Source of the DNA: Candidatus Halobonum tyrrellensis G22
GTDB lineage: Archaea; Halobacteriota; Halobacteria; Halobacteriales; Haloferacaceae
Length of the DNA: 64,000 bases
Assembly: GCF_000495475.1 (NCBI RefSeq)
Contig: NZ_ASGZ01000061.1
Coordinates: 1-64,000 of the forward strand
Direction: 5' to 3'
Shown: piece by piece, positions 53,882 to 63,103 of the stretch
Layout: every line of letters begins with the position of its first letter
How positions within the stretch are numbered: the stretch's first letter is position 1
Program-made: the position numbers and the translations under genes
Notes under the pieces: model-generated
Database searches by the model: none
The model's input: the letters and a program-made list of their open reading frames with translations, nothing else
What the model was told of the DNA's origin: nothing

Positions 53882-54416
53882 TCTTGTGTGTCGTTTCGGG
53901 GGGCGACGTTTGGGCGTTGCGGGATGGGGTCGTCGCGTTCGTCGTCACCGTACTCGTCGTCGGAGGATGGATCGGTGACTCAGCAACCGTCGTGACCGCG
54001 AAAGGGGCCGCCCGTAGCCACGTCCTCCCCACCGGACTCGCTCGTCGCTCGCGCGCTTCCGGCGCGGACGACCCGAGCCGAGGGTCTCGCGAGGTCACGC
54101 TCAGTTCGCTCGTGTGACCGGAGCCGTGCCGCCACGCGCCGATAGCCCGGCTGAGCGGTCGTTCCGTCTCCCACCGCGAGGGAGCGAAGCGACCGAGCGG
54201 GCCGACGACTGAACGGAACGAGCGGAGCGAGTGAAGTGAGTGACGAGCGCTTTTGATCGACCGTTTACCGAACGAGGCCGCTCCGCGGCCGAGCGCAGCG
54301 TAAAAGGTCGGGGTCCGGGCTGCGGCTCGTCTCCTTCGAACCCAGCCGGACACCTCGCGCCGCTCGCGGCGACGGCTCGCGCACGGGGCGCTCGCCATGG
54401 TGCTCGCGGCAGAAGT
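53882..54416. other. 535-bp gap with a structured element and purine-rich repeats
   Basis: No convincing gene. It contains structured element copy 2 (53990-54117). Further right is a GA-rich run of AACGAGCGGAGCGAGTGAAG type (54211-54250) and a perfect GGCCGC-TCC-GCGGCC hairpin at 54276-54290, then tRNA-Ser. A 77-codon TTG-start frame at 53884-54117 overlaps the element and is not trusted. Confidence 0.45.
53990..54117 (+). repeat. structured intergenic element, copy 2
   Basis: Starts GTGACCGCGAAAGGGG, holds GGACTCGCTCGTCGC, and ends in the hairpin GGTCAC (54091) ... GTGACC (54112) enclosing GCTCAGTTCGCTC. Compared with the element at 32491, GGTC[GA]CGCTCAGT and GGACTCGCT are shared. The stem base that differs (G versus A) is matched by a compensating change in the other arm. 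Confidence 0.5.
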
Positions 54417-54498
54417 CGGTGGGGCTGGGATTCGAACCCAGGAGGCTTGCGCCACCTGCTTTCAAGGCAGGCGCAATGGGCCACTCTGCCACCCCACC
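54417..54498 (-). tRNA. tRNA-Ser (anticodon TGA)
   Basis: An 82-nt class II tRNA on the minus strand: acceptor GGTGGGG/CCCCACC, discriminator G, anticodon stem CCTGC/GCAGG with loop CTTGAAA (anticodon TGA). Variable arm, then T arm CTGGGTTCGAATCCCAG. No encoded CCA, no intron. Confidence 0.95.
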
Positions 54499-54604
54499 CC
54501 GCTCGTGGGTTGCGATCCCGGTGACATAGGCCTGACGGTCCCCGAGTTCGGGCGTCCGAGCTAGCACTAACGTCAATTGTCGCCCGGAACCCGAGTCCGC
54601 CCGG

Positions 54605-54709
54605 TCAGACGTCGCCCGGTCCCGCGCCCGACCGGAGTATCAGCGCCGCCTCCTCGGACAGGATCCGGAGGAGTTCCACCGGCCGGAGGTCGTCGAGTGG
54701 TCCGGACAT
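54605..54709 (-). CDS. possible 34-residue acidic/helical micro-protein
   Basis: ATG at 54709 opens a frame reading MSGPLDDLRPVELLRILSEE and ending GPGDV. Codon usage is haloarchaeal, and the amphipathic LRPVELLRILSEEAALILR is plausible as a coiled helix. It is too short to prove and no family is recognised. It lies in an otherwise empty 386-bp gap; weak promoter evidence only. Confidence 0.3.
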   Translation of the reverse strand: MSGPLDDLRPVELLRILSEEAALILRSGAGPGDV

Positions 54710-54884
54710 GTACGATATCGGGTTCGACGAGGGCGGCTGCGAGCATAACTCTTGTCGGCGCGTCGATCCGTCCGGTTCGGCGGGTCCGTCGGACGCGCCG
54801 TCACGACCGCATAGACCTGACGGTCACCGGAGTCGGGGTCGCCCGCACGAACACCTATCCGACCCGTCGCCCAACCCCGACCCG

Positions 54885-55904
54885 ATGCGCGCAGCCGCCT
54901 TCTCCGAGTTGTCCGGTCCCGACGGCGTCGAACTCGTCGACCGACCCGACCCCGACCCCGGCCGCGGGGAGGCGGTCGTCGACGTCGAGGCGTGTTCGAT
55001 CAACCGCCACGACCTGTGGATACTGGAGGGCGACTCCGCGATGGTCGACGCCGACGACCTCCCGTTCGTGAGCGGTCTCGACGTCGCGGGCGTCGTCCGC
55101 GACGTCGGCGAGGGGGTGACGGGCGTCGCCCCCGGCGACCGCGTCCTCCTGTGTCCCAACCGGACCTGCGGGACCTGCCGGTTCTGTCGGGAGGGCCCCG
55201 AGAACCTCTGTGAGAACTTCTCGCTGTACCACGGCGGTCTCGCGGAGGCGGCGACCGTGACCGCGGACCGACTGATCGCCCTGCCGGAGTCGGTCGACGC
55301 CGTCGCCGCCGCCGCCCTGCCGACCGCGTACCTGACCGCCCACCACATGCTCCGCCGCGCGGAGGTCGGACCCGGCGACCTGGTGTTCGTCCCCGGGGCG
55401 ACCGGCGGCGTCGGCGTCGCCGCGGTCCAACTCGCCGAGGTGGTGGGCGCGCGGACCGTCGGCACCTCCTCGTCGGCGTCGAAACTCGACCGCCTCGCCG
55501 ACCTGGGACTCGACCACGCTATCGAGGGCACCGACCCGGACGACCTCCGCGAGGCGGTCGCGGCCGTCGGCGCGCCCGACGCCGTGATCAACCACCTCGG
55601 CGGACCGTACACCGACCTCGGACTCGACGTGATGCGCCGCGGCGGCCGGATGGTCGTCTGCGGCCGCACCGCGGGCGGCCGCTCGGAGATAGATATCGCC
55701 GACCTCTTTCTCGGGCACAAGCGGGTCGTCGGGAGCACGATGGGCACCCAGCCCGAACTGGCGTCGCTGGTCGAGTTGGTCGCCGACGGCGACCTCTCGC
55801 CGGCGGTCGACGCGACCTACCCGCTCGCCGACACCGGCGACGCGTTCCGCGCGATGCGCGACCGCGAGAGCGTCGGCAAACTCGTCGTGACCGCCGCCGA
55901 CTGA
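54885..55904 (+). CDS. zinc-binding alcohol dehydrogenase / quinone reductase-like protein
   Basis: A 339-residue MDR-family enzyme. Structural zinc: CGTCRFCREGPENLC; nucleotide motif ATGGVGVAAVQLA. At the catalytic zinc position the usual CGTDL is replaced by ACSINRHDL, typical of MDR members with altered metal sites. The promoter CACCTATCC is about 30 nt before ATG 54885. Not similar enough to the dehydrogenase at 44154 to be a recent duplicate. Confidence 0.88.
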   Translation: MRAAAFSELSGPDGVELVDRPDPDPGRGEAVVDVEACSINRHDLWILEGDSAMVDADDLPFVSGLDVAGVVRDVGEGVTGVAPGDRVLLCPNRTCGTCRFCREGPENLCENFSLYHGGLAEAATVTADRLIALPESVDAVAAAALPTAYLTAHHMLRRAEVGPGDLVFVPGATGGVGVAAVQLAEVVGARTVGTSSSASKLDRLADLGLDHAIEGTDPDDLREAVAAVGAPDAVINHLGGPYTDLGLDVMRRGGRMVVCGRTAGGRSEIDIADLFLGHKRVVGSTMGTQPELASLVELVADGDLSPAVDATYPLADTGDAFRAMRDRESVGKLVVTAAD

Positions 55905-56014
55905 CCGACCGCGACCACCGCGGCGCCCTGGCTTTCGGCGGCCGCTCCCGCGGCGGTATCGTTTCGGATACTCGGGGGCGGACCCTTATCGGCGTCCACG
56001 TCCGAGCGCCTGCC

Positions 56015-56167
56015 ATGACAACGACAACGGCTTGCGAGCACTGTCACGCGGACATGCGGCCGGCGGACGTCGCGGAACCGACCGCGGGGACCATCCGGTG
56101 TAAGCGGTGCGGGGGTCGCGCGCTCCGCAACCGGTCGGCGGTCGAACGCCTGCTCGGCGGCGAGTGA
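56015..56167 (+). CDS. 50-residue zinc-ribbon protein, tandem copy 1
   Basis: A micro-protein with CEHCHADMRPADV and RCKRCGGRALRNR: two CxxC knuckles 18 residues apart, each followed by basic residues. It shares CEHCHA[DE][ML]RPADVA and RCKRCGGRAL with the next ORF, so it is a tandem paralogue. ATG 56015 is about 30 nt after ACCCTTATC. Likely nucleic-acid or protein binding; unproven. Confidence 0.8.
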   Translation: MTTTTACEHCHADMRPADVAEPTAGTIRCKRCGGRALRNRSAVERLLGGE

Positions 56168-56306
56168 ACGGCGGCGAACCGAGCCGCTAGTCGTCGGTTT
56201 CGGGAGCGAAAGGGGAGCGTACGCCCGGCGGTCCGGCCGTGTGTACCGGCCGCCGGGCCGGGACAGACACCAACGTTCATTGGGGACCCGTCCCGCGGTG
56301 GGTCCG

Positions 56307-56510
56307 ATGGCAACCTGCACCGGACCGGCGGCCGAGAGCGGGGTCGGAGTCGACTCGGAGCCGGCGAGCGCGACCTGCGAACACTGTCACGCCGAGTTGC
56401 GGCCCGCCGACGTCGCGCGGCGGGGGGACGACACCCATCGGTGTAAGCGGTGCGGCGGCCGGGCGCTCGACAACCGGGCGGCGGTCGCGCGCGTACACGA
56501 CGCCGGGTGA
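56307..56510 (+). CDS. 67-residue zinc-ribbon protein, tandem copy 2
   Basis: Paralogue of the protein at 56015 with an extra 18 N-terminal residues (MATCTGPAAESG...). Cys pairs CEHCHAELRPADVA and RCKRCGGRALDNR. ATG 56307 is preferred over a start 66 nt further upstream because an AACGTTCATT TATA-like element lies about 30 nt before it. Confidence 0.78.
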   Translation: MATCTGPAAESGVGVDSEPASATCEHCHAELRPADVARRGDDTHRCKRCGGRALDNRAAVARVHDAG

Positions 56511-56556
56511 GGTCGAGTCGCTCCGCCGTCGCGTCGACCCCCGGCGGAGCGCCGAG

Positions 56557-57303
56557 TCAGCCGTCGGCGACGAGTTCGCCGTCGCGGACGCGCAGGCCGC
56601 GGTCGTGGACGAACGACGTCGTGTGCTCGGGGACGACTCGTTCGGCGGCGACGCGCGCCCACAGCACCGGCAGGAGGTCGCGCAGGTCGGCCGTCGTCTC
56701 GACGGCGACCTGGAGGGGGAGGAACTCCACGTCGTGGTCGGCGTCCGCCGCGCGGCGGGTCAGCGTCTCCACCTCGTCGTCGCCGAACGCGTCCTCGTAG
56801 TCGACGGGCGCGGTGTAGCCCGCGAAGTACGTCCGCCCGCGGGTGCTCGGCCCGAGCACCGTCGCGTTCGACCGCAGTTTCATCGCCGCCGAGTCGATGG
56901 CCGACCGGGTCAACAGCGGCGCGGTCCCCCGCACCACCGCGACCGAGTGTGCCCCCTCCTCGCGCAGGAGGTGGGTCGCGGTGTTGCCCGCGCGCGCGGA
57001 GACGGTCGACCCCACCTGTTGCTCGAAGCGCGCGTCGGGCACGTCCGCGAGCGCGTCGCCCGCGAGCGTCCGGAGTTCGACCTCGCTGGCCGTCTCCGTG
57101 ACGTGTTCGTCGGGCAGTAGGTCGTCCGGGCGGTAGTTCACCAGCAGGTCGGCGCCCGACCGTTCGACCGCGCGGAACGTGTCCTTCAGCAGCGCGGCGT
57201 ACAGGTCGGCCGCGTCCGCCTCCGAGAGCGGCGACTCCTCGGCGAGTTCGGGCAGCGCCAGTCCGGGCCGCGGCGGGTCCGCGAGGACGGCGACGACTGT
57301 CAT
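56557..57303 (-). CDS. DUF2064 family protein (glycosyltransferase A-like)
   Basis: A 248-residue protein resembling COG3222/DUF2064 (TIGR04282) nucleotidyl- or glycosyltransferase A-fold proteins. VLADPPRPGLALPELAEESP then LYAALLKDTFRAVERSGADL follow the family pattern of the PRPG motif and YRALLEDT helix. The Asp pair expected for metal binding is not obvious. Divergent from the small membrane gene at 57363. Confidence 0.7.
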   Translation of the reverse strand: MTVVAVLADPPRPGLALPELAEESPLSEADAADLYAALLKDTFRAVERSGADLLVNYRPDDLLPDEHVTETASEVELRTLAGDALADVPDARFEQQVGSTVSARAGNTATHLLREEGAHSVAVVRGTAPLLTRSAIDSAAMKLRSNATVLGPSTRGRTYFAGYTAPVDYEDAFGDDEVETLTRRAADADHDVEFLPLQVAVETTADLRDLLPVLWARVAAERVVPEHTTSFVHDRGLRVRDGELVADG

Positions 57304-57362
57304 GGGCGTACTCGGAGGGGACCGTCCTTACCCTTTATCAAATCGCGCGCCCCACTCCGGAC

Positions 57363-57584
57363 GTGAACGTCACCGGCGCGCTCGTCCGTCTGGGGTCGCT
57401 CGGCTGCGCGCTCGCGTTCGTCGGCGCGCTCGCGGCGCTGCTGTCGTCCGTCGCCGCGGGCGCCGCGGGCGTCCCCGCGGTCGGTCTCCTCCTCACGCTC
57501 GGCCTCCTCGTCGTCGGCGTCGCCGCCGCCGTCGCGTGGGGCCGCCGGACCGCGCGCGCCCGGTGGGAGACGCCGTACTGGTGA
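57363..57584 (+). CDS. small two-TM membrane protein
   Basis: 73 residues, two TM segments (about residues 8-33 and 38-58), basic C-terminus WGRRTARARW. GTG start 57363 lies about 28 nt after CCTTTATC. No family recognised. Confidence 0.65.
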   Translation: MNVTGALVRLGSLGCALAFVGALAALLSSVAAGAAGVPAVGLLLTLGLLVVGVAAAVAWGRRTARARWETPYW

Positions 57585-57628
57585 GCGCCGGCGCGAGGCG
57601 TCCGGTATGGTGAGTCGAGCGCGGCCGC

Positions 57629-58261
57629 CTACCGCCCCTGCCGGCCCTTGGTCTGCCGGTAGTCGCGCGAGAAGACGTTCTCGGTCACGTGCTCGACGAA
57701 CTCGTCGGCGCGCGACTCCGTCAGGTCGGCCAGGTCGACCATCGGGAGGAGTTCGAACCCGCGGCCGCGGACCGTGGTGGCGTGCTCCGCCTCGGCGTCG
57801 AAGCTGTCGGGCGCGCGGGTGGTGTACTCGATGGCGAGCGCTTCGAGCGCCCGCTGGCCCACGGGGACGATGAGTTCGGGGTTGATCATCCGCGTCTCCC
57901 CGTTCAAGAAGGGTTCGCAGTTCGCGACTTCGTCGTCCGTCGGCGGCCGCTCGGGGTGGCGACACCGCGTCAGGTAGGTGAGGTAGACGTTCTGGAGCTC
58001 CGGCTCGGGGTCGTCGGGGGCGGAGCGCGACAGCCCCAGGTCGCCGAGCACCCGCTGGAGTCGCCGTCCCGCCTCGTCGCCCGTGAAGGGGACGCCGTTC
58101 GCCTCCGCGCCCGCCGACGGCATCTCCCCGATGACGAGCACCTCCCCGCCCGCGTCGCCGTAGCCGTGGACGACCCGCTCGCGGCACGCCGCGAGCGCGG
58201 GACAGTTCCGGCAGTCCTCGTCCATCCCGAACGGGTTGTACAGGTCGTCCTGCGTGAACAC
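57629..58261 (-). CDS. uracil-DNA glycosylase, family 4 (iron-sulfur)
   Basis: A 210-residue archaeal UDG removing uracil from DNA. The Fe-S ligands are Cys17 and Cys20 (CRNC), plus CRHPERPPTDDEVANC (C-x14-C). Motif GEMPSAGAEANGVPFTGDEAG is the active-site loop of the family, with G and E where EAPGxxED is usual. Starts with GTG 58261, about 30 nt from CGTTATTCC. Confidence 0.92.
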   Translation of the reverse strand: MFTQDDLYNPFGMDEDCRNCPALAACRERVVHGYGDAGGEVLVIGEMPSAGAEANGVPFTGDEAGRRLQRVLGDLGLSRSAPDDPEPELQNVYLTYLTRCRHPERPPTDDEVANCEPFLNGETRMINPELIVPVGQRALEALAIEYTTRAPDSFDAEAEHATTVRGRGFELLPMVDLADLTESRADEFVEHVTENVFSRDYRQTKGRQGR

Positions 58262-58395
58262 GGCGGGAGTGGGGGCCTCGGAGGAATAACGGTGGGGGTT
58301 CCGCGGCGCGTCGGCCGGGTCGCCGGACCGGCCGGGCCGCCGGGTCGGTCGAGTCGTCGGGCCGGTCGGGTCACCGGATCGACGGGGTGGCGGTG

Positions 58396-58659
58396 TCAGA
58401 CCTCGTCGTCCGGGTCGTGGTCACTCCTGACGCGCGCCACCTCGTCCGCGTAGCGGTCGCGCGTCTCGGGGTCGTCGACCGCTTCGAGGTTGTGGGGTTC
58501 GACGTCCTCGGCGGCGGTGACCGTCTTCGACTCGATGGCGCCCGCCGCGAGCTCCTGTCTGAACACCCGGTCGCCCTCCGGCGTCGCGTACGCGAGCGTG
58601 ACGAGGTCGCGATTGTCGTAGCCGCGCTCGACGAACCAACAGCGTACGGTATCGGTCAC
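58396..58659 (-). CDS. conserved haloarchaeal small protein, unknown
   Basis: 87 residues from GTG 58659; an alternative GTG at 58725 overlaps the gatE stop (GTGA) and adds 22 residues. Sequence VTDTVRCWFVERGYDNRDLVTLAYATPEG is conserved-looking, with an acidic C-terminus. It follows gatE and may be cotranscribed. No family identified. Confidence 0.65.
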   Translation of the reverse strand: MTDTVRCWFVERGYDNRDLVTLAYATPEGDRVFRQELAAGAIESKTVTAAEDVEPHNLEAVDDPETRDRYADEVARVRSDHDPDDEV

Positions 58660-58721
58660 ACCGACCGTTTGGTGGCGAGCGCCTTCGGTGTGGCGTCCGC
58701 GGTCGACGGCCGGCTCCGGGC

Positions 58722-60596
58722 TCACGACCGCTCGCCGATCTCCTCGCGGAGCGCGTCGCTCACGACTTCGCCGTCGGCCTTCCCGCGGAGCGCGTCCATC
58801 GCCTCGCCCATCAGCGCGGAGAACGCGCCCATCCCCTGCTGTTCGACCTGGTCGGCGTTCCGCTCGACCACCTCGGCGACCGCCTCGCGGACCGCCTCGT
58901 CGTCGACGCCCGCGAGACCGGCCTCCTCGACCGCCTCCTCGGGGCTCAGCTCCGGCTCCTCCGCGAGCACGGTCAACACCTCGTTGACGCCCTCCTTCGC
59001 GAGGTCGCCCGACGCCACCAGCGCGAACACGCCGCGGAACTGGTCGTCGGTCAGGCGCTCGACGGCCACGCCGTCACGGCGGAGTTCCGTCACCGTCGAT
59101 TCGAGCGTCGTCGCCGCGAACGTCGGGTCGGTCCCGTCGGCGACGACCGCCTCGAACAGCGGCATCCGTCGGCCGTACGCCACCTGCTCGGCCAGCCCCG
59201 CGTCCAGGCCGTACTCGTCGGCGTACCGCTCTGCCTTCTCGGTCAGCAGTTCGGGCGTCTCCACCGCCGAGGGGTCCGGCTCCACGGGCGGCACGTCCGT
59301 CTCGGGGTACAGCCGGGCCGCGCCGGGGAGCGGCCGGAGGTAGCGGGTGGTGCCGTCGTCGTTCGCGCCGCGCGTCTCCTCGGGGACGCCCTCGACGGCG
59401 GTCGCCGCTCGCTCGGCGACCGCCTCGATGGCGGCCTCGGCCACCTCGGTCGAGTCGGCGACCAGCGCCACCGCGTCGTCGTCGCCGGCGCCGACCGCCT
59501 CGCGTAGCTCCGCGACCTCCGCGTCGGTCACGCCGTACGCCGGGAGTTCGTCCGTGTGGAACACGCCGCCCGCGCCGTGCCGCTTGGCGTGATCCGAGAG
59601 CTCGGTGCCCAGCCGGCGGTCGGGCGCTATCTCGCGGCCGACCAGCCCGTCGAACCCCTCCAGTCCAACCGCCATCACGCACCCGCCATCGTCGAGCGCG
59701 CCTGCGATCACGCCCGAGTCGGTTCCTTCGAACACCTCGCTCGCGTCCACGGGGTCGTCCACCGCGGCGTCGCGCTCCCGGAGTTCGTCGGCGACCTCGA
59801 CGAGTTCGGCCTGCCGGCCCACCTCGGTCGCGACGATGTCGTCGATGTCGTCGAGCGCCTGCACGCCCTTGATCTCGACGCGCGCGCCCTCGGCGATCGA
59901 GACGTTGACGTCCTGACGGATCGTCCCGAGACCCCGCTTGACCTTCCCCGTAGAGCGGAGGAGCATCCCGATCCGCTCTGCGGCCTCCCGCGCCTGCTCG
60001 GGCGAGCGGACGTCCGGGCTGGTCCCGATCTCGACCAGCGGGATCCCCAGCCTGTCGAGCGAGTAGCGCACCCCCTCGTCGGTCTCTTCGACCCGCTTTG
60101 CGCTCTCCTCTTCGAGCATCATGTCCTCGATGCCCACGCTCCCGTCGTCGGTCTCGATCGACCCCTCCTGTCCCAGGAGGACCGACCGCTGGAACCCCGA
60201 GGTGTTCGACCCGTCGATCACGATCTTGCGCATCACCTGCGCCTCGTCGACGACCGTGAGGTCGAGCAGGTCGGCGATCTGCATCGCCACGTCGAGCGCC
60301 TCGGCGTCGAGTTCCGCCGGCGGTTCGTCGTCCTCCTCGACGAGACAGGTGGTGTCGTACGCGAGGTACTCGAACTCGCGTTCGACCTGCGACTCCTCCA
60401 GCGCCGCCTCGTCCACCTCGCCGAGTTCGGACTTGGTCGGGTGGAGATAGCGGGTGATCGTCCGCTCGGCCTCCTCCGGTTCCCGCAGCGTCGTCGGCGA
60501 CCCGCAGAACAGCTTCGTCGCGGTGTCGAGTTGCTGGTGGATCTCCAGCCCCGCGACGAGGCCGAGCTCCTCGTAGTCGTACTCGCGGTCGGTCAT
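58722..60596 (-). CDS. gatE: Glu-tRNA(Gln) amidotransferase subunit E
   Basis: A 624-residue GatE, part of the archaeal GatDE amidotransferase that converts Glu-tRNA(Gln) to Gln-tRNA(Gln). LEIHQQLDTATKLFCGSP at the N-terminus is the GatB/E signature. A GAD domain is inserted in the middle (GLEGFDGLVGREIAPDRRLGTEL region), which separates GatE from GatB. ATG 60596 starts MTDREYDYEELGL, about 30 nt downstream of CACTTTTG. GatD is not in the window. Confidence 0.95.
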   Translation of the reverse strand: MTDREYDYEELGLVAGLEIHQQLDTATKLFCGSPTTLREPEEAERTITRYLHPTKSELGEVDEAALEESQVEREFEYLAYDTTCLVEEDDEPPAELDAEALDVAMQIADLLDLTVVDEAQVMRKIVIDGSNTSGFQRSVLLGQEGSIETDDGSVGIEDMMLEEESAKRVEETDEGVRYSLDRLGIPLVEIGTSPDVRSPEQAREAAERIGMLLRSTGKVKRGLGTIRQDVNVSIAEGARVEIKGVQALDDIDDIVATEVGRQAELVEVADELRERDAAVDDPVDASEVFEGTDSGVIAGALDDGGCVMAVGLEGFDGLVGREIAPDRRLGTELSDHAKRHGAGGVFHTDELPAYGVTDAEVAELREAVGAGDDDAVALVADSTEVAEAAIEAVAERAATAVEGVPEETRGANDDGTTRYLRPLPGAARLYPETDVPPVEPDPSAVETPELLTEKAERYADEYGLDAGLAEQVAYGRRMPLFEAVVADGTDPTFAATTLESTVTELRRDGVAVERLTDDQFRGVFALVASGDLAKEGVNEVLTVLAEEPELSPEEAVEEAGLAGVDDEAVREAVAEVVERNADQVEQQGMGAFSALMGEAMDALRGKADGEVVSDALREEIGERS

Positions 60597-60668
60597 GGTC
60601 GGCCCTCGGTCGGGAGGGGGCAAAAGTGGGGCGACTCCCGCCGCCCGCGGCGGCTCACGACGCCGCGT

Positions 60669-62291
60669 TCACGACAGCTCGAACCGGTCGAACCGCCGGG
60701 CGGCGTACGCCGACGACAGCAGGCCCGCGGCGGCGACGAGCACTACCGTGACGCCGAGTCCGACCGCCGACAGCACCGCGGGCGCGAGACCGAGCAGGTC
60801 GCCGACCCCGTCCGCGAACAGCGGCAGTTGCGTGACGACCCCCGGAACCGACAGCCCCAAGAGCGCGAGCGAGTAGGCCGCGAAGGCGAACAGGCTGGGG
60901 ACGACAGCCGACCGGCTCCGGGTGATCCGCGACGCCTCGAACTTCGGGAGCGCGGCGCCGACGCCGGTCGCGAGCGCCGGCGCGCCCACTCCGAGCGCGA
61001 CGGCGGTGCCGGCGAGGGTGGCGAGCCTGACGGGCGGGAGTCCGCTCACGACCCCCAGCCCGACCGACAGCGCGAGCGCGCACGCCCCGCCGAGCGCCGC
61101 CCCCGGGAGCGCGACGCCGGCGACGAACGTCCACCCGCCGACGCCGGAGGTGACCGTCACGGGGAGCGCCGCTCCCTCGTCGCCGAGCGGGTTGAGCGCG
61201 AACGCCGCGCCGCCCGCCCACGTCGCGTACAGCGCGCACAGCACCGGCAGCGTCCGCGACACCTCGCCCGTCTGGAACGCGACCGACAGCGGGCCGAGCA
61301 GCCCGAACGCGGGGTAGGCGACGTAGACGAGTTTCATCGGCGCCCGGCGCGCGCGGAGCCACGACTTGCGGGCGACCCACGCGGTCCGTCGGCCCACCAG
61401 GCGGCCGAGCGGTCCCGCGTCGAGCGAGGTGGCGTCGGTCCCCGTCGTCTCCGCGGCGTGCGCGCGGTCGGCGTACCAGAGCGCGCCGGCGAGGCGCGCG
61501 CCCGCGACGAACGCCGCGGCCGCTCCGACGGCGGTCACCGCGACGGCGGCGGCGGCCCGGAGCGCCGACGCCGCCGGGTGGACGGGCAACAGCGCGAGGT
61601 CGGCGAAGTAGGTCAGCGGCGGCCGCGCGAACGCGCCGACGACGGGCGCGAACACCGCACCCTGCGAGCCGGTGGCGAACACGCCGAAGTAGGCGACGAA
61701 CACGACCACCCACAGCAGGACCCGGAAGCGCGCGACCAACTCCGACCGGACGGCGACGTTCTTCACCGCGAACCCGAGCGCCATCCCGGTCAGGACGCCG
61801 AACGCGACGAGCAGGCCGGCCGCGAGCGCGACCGTCACCCCGACGGCGAGCGAGCCGCTGCCCGCCGCGAGCGCGCCCGCCGCAACCAGCACTGGAAGCA
61901 GCCCGTACACCGTCACCCCGACGAGTTCGACGCCGAGCAGGCCGGCGAACACCTCGCCGTAGGGGACGGTCGTCAACATCCCGTCGAGGTTGTCGGGTTC
62001 GCTGTTCTCGGAGACGGTGCGGAACGCAACGAGCGCCGCGACCAGGGCGAACAGCCCCCCGGCGGCCTGCCCCGCGTAGCCGAGGACCGCCGGGTCGCCC
62101 AGTCGGCCGCCGCCGGCGTACGCGAAGAAGCCGACGGCGGCGACCACACCGAACAGGAACAGCCCGGCGACCGCGAGCGCGACCAACTGGAGCGGCCGGT
62201 CGAGCAGGTTCCTGACCCGCCGTCTGAGTTCGACGACGACGATCCGCCGGACGTGGCCGAAGTCGACGGCGGGGACGCGACTCGAACTCAT
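60669..62291 (-). CDS. ABC transporter permease (exporter)
   Basis: A 540-residue protein with about 12 TM segments, of the ABC-2-type exporter permease group. RSELVARFRVLLWVVVF and FRTVSENSEPDNLDG are typical polar loops. Its ATG overlaps the ATPase stop (ATGA 62288-62291), so they form an operon. Exported substrate unknown. Confidence 0.85.
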   Translation of the reverse strand: MSSSRVPAVDFGHVRRIVVVELRRRVRNLLDRPLQLVALAVAGLFLFGVVAAVGFFAYAGGGRLGDPAVLGYAGQAAGGLFALVAALVAFRTVSENSEPDNLDGMLTTVPYGEVFAGLLGVELVGVTVYGLLPVLVAAGALAAGSGSLAVGVTVALAAGLLVAFGVLTGMALGFAVKNVAVRSELVARFRVLLWVVVFVAYFGVFATGSQGAVFAPVVGAFARPPLTYFADLALLPVHPAASALRAAAAVAVTAVGAAAAFVAGARLAGALWYADRAHAAETTGTDATSLDAGPLGRLVGRRTAWVARKSWLRARRAPMKLVYVAYPAFGLLGPLSVAFQTGEVSRTLPVLCALYATWAGGAAFALNPLGDEGAALPVTVTSGVGGWTFVAGVALPGAALGGACALALSVGLGVVSGLPPVRLATLAGTAVALGVGAPALATGVGAALPKFEASRITRSRSAVVPSLFAFAAYSLALLGLSVPGVVTQLPLFADGVGDLLGLAPAVLSAVGLGVTVVLVAAAGLLSSAYAARRFDRFELS

Positions 62292-63103
62292 TCGGCCGGG
62301 CGCCCGTCGGTTGGGTCGGTGGACTCGGCGTCGTCGGTCGTCGCGCCCGCGGCCCGGTCGGTGCCGACGCCGTCGGTCACGTCGAGGAACACGTCCTCCA
62401 GCGTGCGCTCCTCGCCCGACTCGGCGCGGCGCTTGAGCGCTTCGGGTGCCCCCTCGGTGACGAGTCGCCCCTCGGAGAGGACGCCCACCGTGTCGGCGAG
62501 TTCGTCGACGACGGGGAGGATGTGCGTCGAGAGGAACACCGTCGTCTCGCCCGCCGCGAGGTCGGCGACGGTGTCGCGGACGGTGCGGGCGGCACGGGGG
62601 TCGAGCCCGCTGGTCGGCTCGTCGAGAAAGAGGACGGCGGGGTCGTGGAGGATGGCCTGGACGATGCCCACCTTCTGTTTCATCCCCTTCGAGTAGCCGT
62701 CGATCCGCCGGTCGGCGTCGTCCGCGAGGCCGAACCGGCCGAGGAGGGCGTCGATCCGCTCGACGGCCGCCGGTTCGGGCAGGTCGCGGAGCGCGGCGAC
62801 GTACTCCAACTGCTCGCGGCCGGTGAGTTCGTCGAACAGCGGGGGTTCGTCGGGGAGGTAGCCGATGTCGTCGACGACCGCCGACCGGTCGCTCACGGGC
62901 GCGCCCGCGACCCGGGCGGTGCCGTCGGTGGGGGTGGTGAGCGTGGTCAGCATCCGCATCGTGGTGGTCTTGCCGGCGCCGTTCGGCCCGAGGAAGCCGT
63001 AGACGCTGCCGGCCTCGACCGCCAGGTCGACCGAGTCGACCGCGACGGTGTCGCCGTACCGCTTGGAGAGCCCGTCTGCGTCGATGGCGAGCGGGGGAGT
63101 CAC
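62288..63103 (-). CDS. ABC transporter ATP-binding protein
   Basis: A 271-residue ATPase. Walker A GPNGAGKTTTMRML, signature GYSKGMKQKVG, Walker B VLFLDEPTSGLDP, switch His in STHILPVVDELADTV. Drug- or lipid-exporter type. GTG start 63103; upstream extension rejected as a shadow. Confidence 0.93.
   Translation of the reverse strand: MTPPLAIDADGLSKRYGDTVAVDSVDLAVEAGSVYGFLGPNGAGKTTTMRMLTTLTTPTDGTARVAGAPVSDRSAVVDDIGYLPDEPPLFDELTGREQLEYVAALRDLPEPAAVERIDALLGRFGLADDADRRIDGYSKGMKQKVGIVQAILHDPAVLFLDEPTSGLDPRAARTVRDTVADLAAGETTVFLSTHILPVVDELADTVGVLSEGRLVTEGAPEALKRRAESGEERTLEDVFLDVTDGVGTDRAAGATTDDAESTDPTDGRPAE

Noticed and set aside
53884-54117. 77-codon frame with a hydrophobic segment
   Set aside because: TTG start, overlaps a structured element shared with another gap, and its distal part is low-complexity; coding status not supportable.
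58310-58390. GC-rich low-complexity stretch (GGTCGCCGGACC, GGCCGGTCGGGTC)
   Set aside because: Similar words recur but no fixed register or partner strand; treated as base composition.
59556-62696. Open frame of 1046 codons opposite gatE and the ABC permease
   Set aside because: Antisense shadow of genes with clear domains; composition is Arg/Glu/Asp low-complexity.
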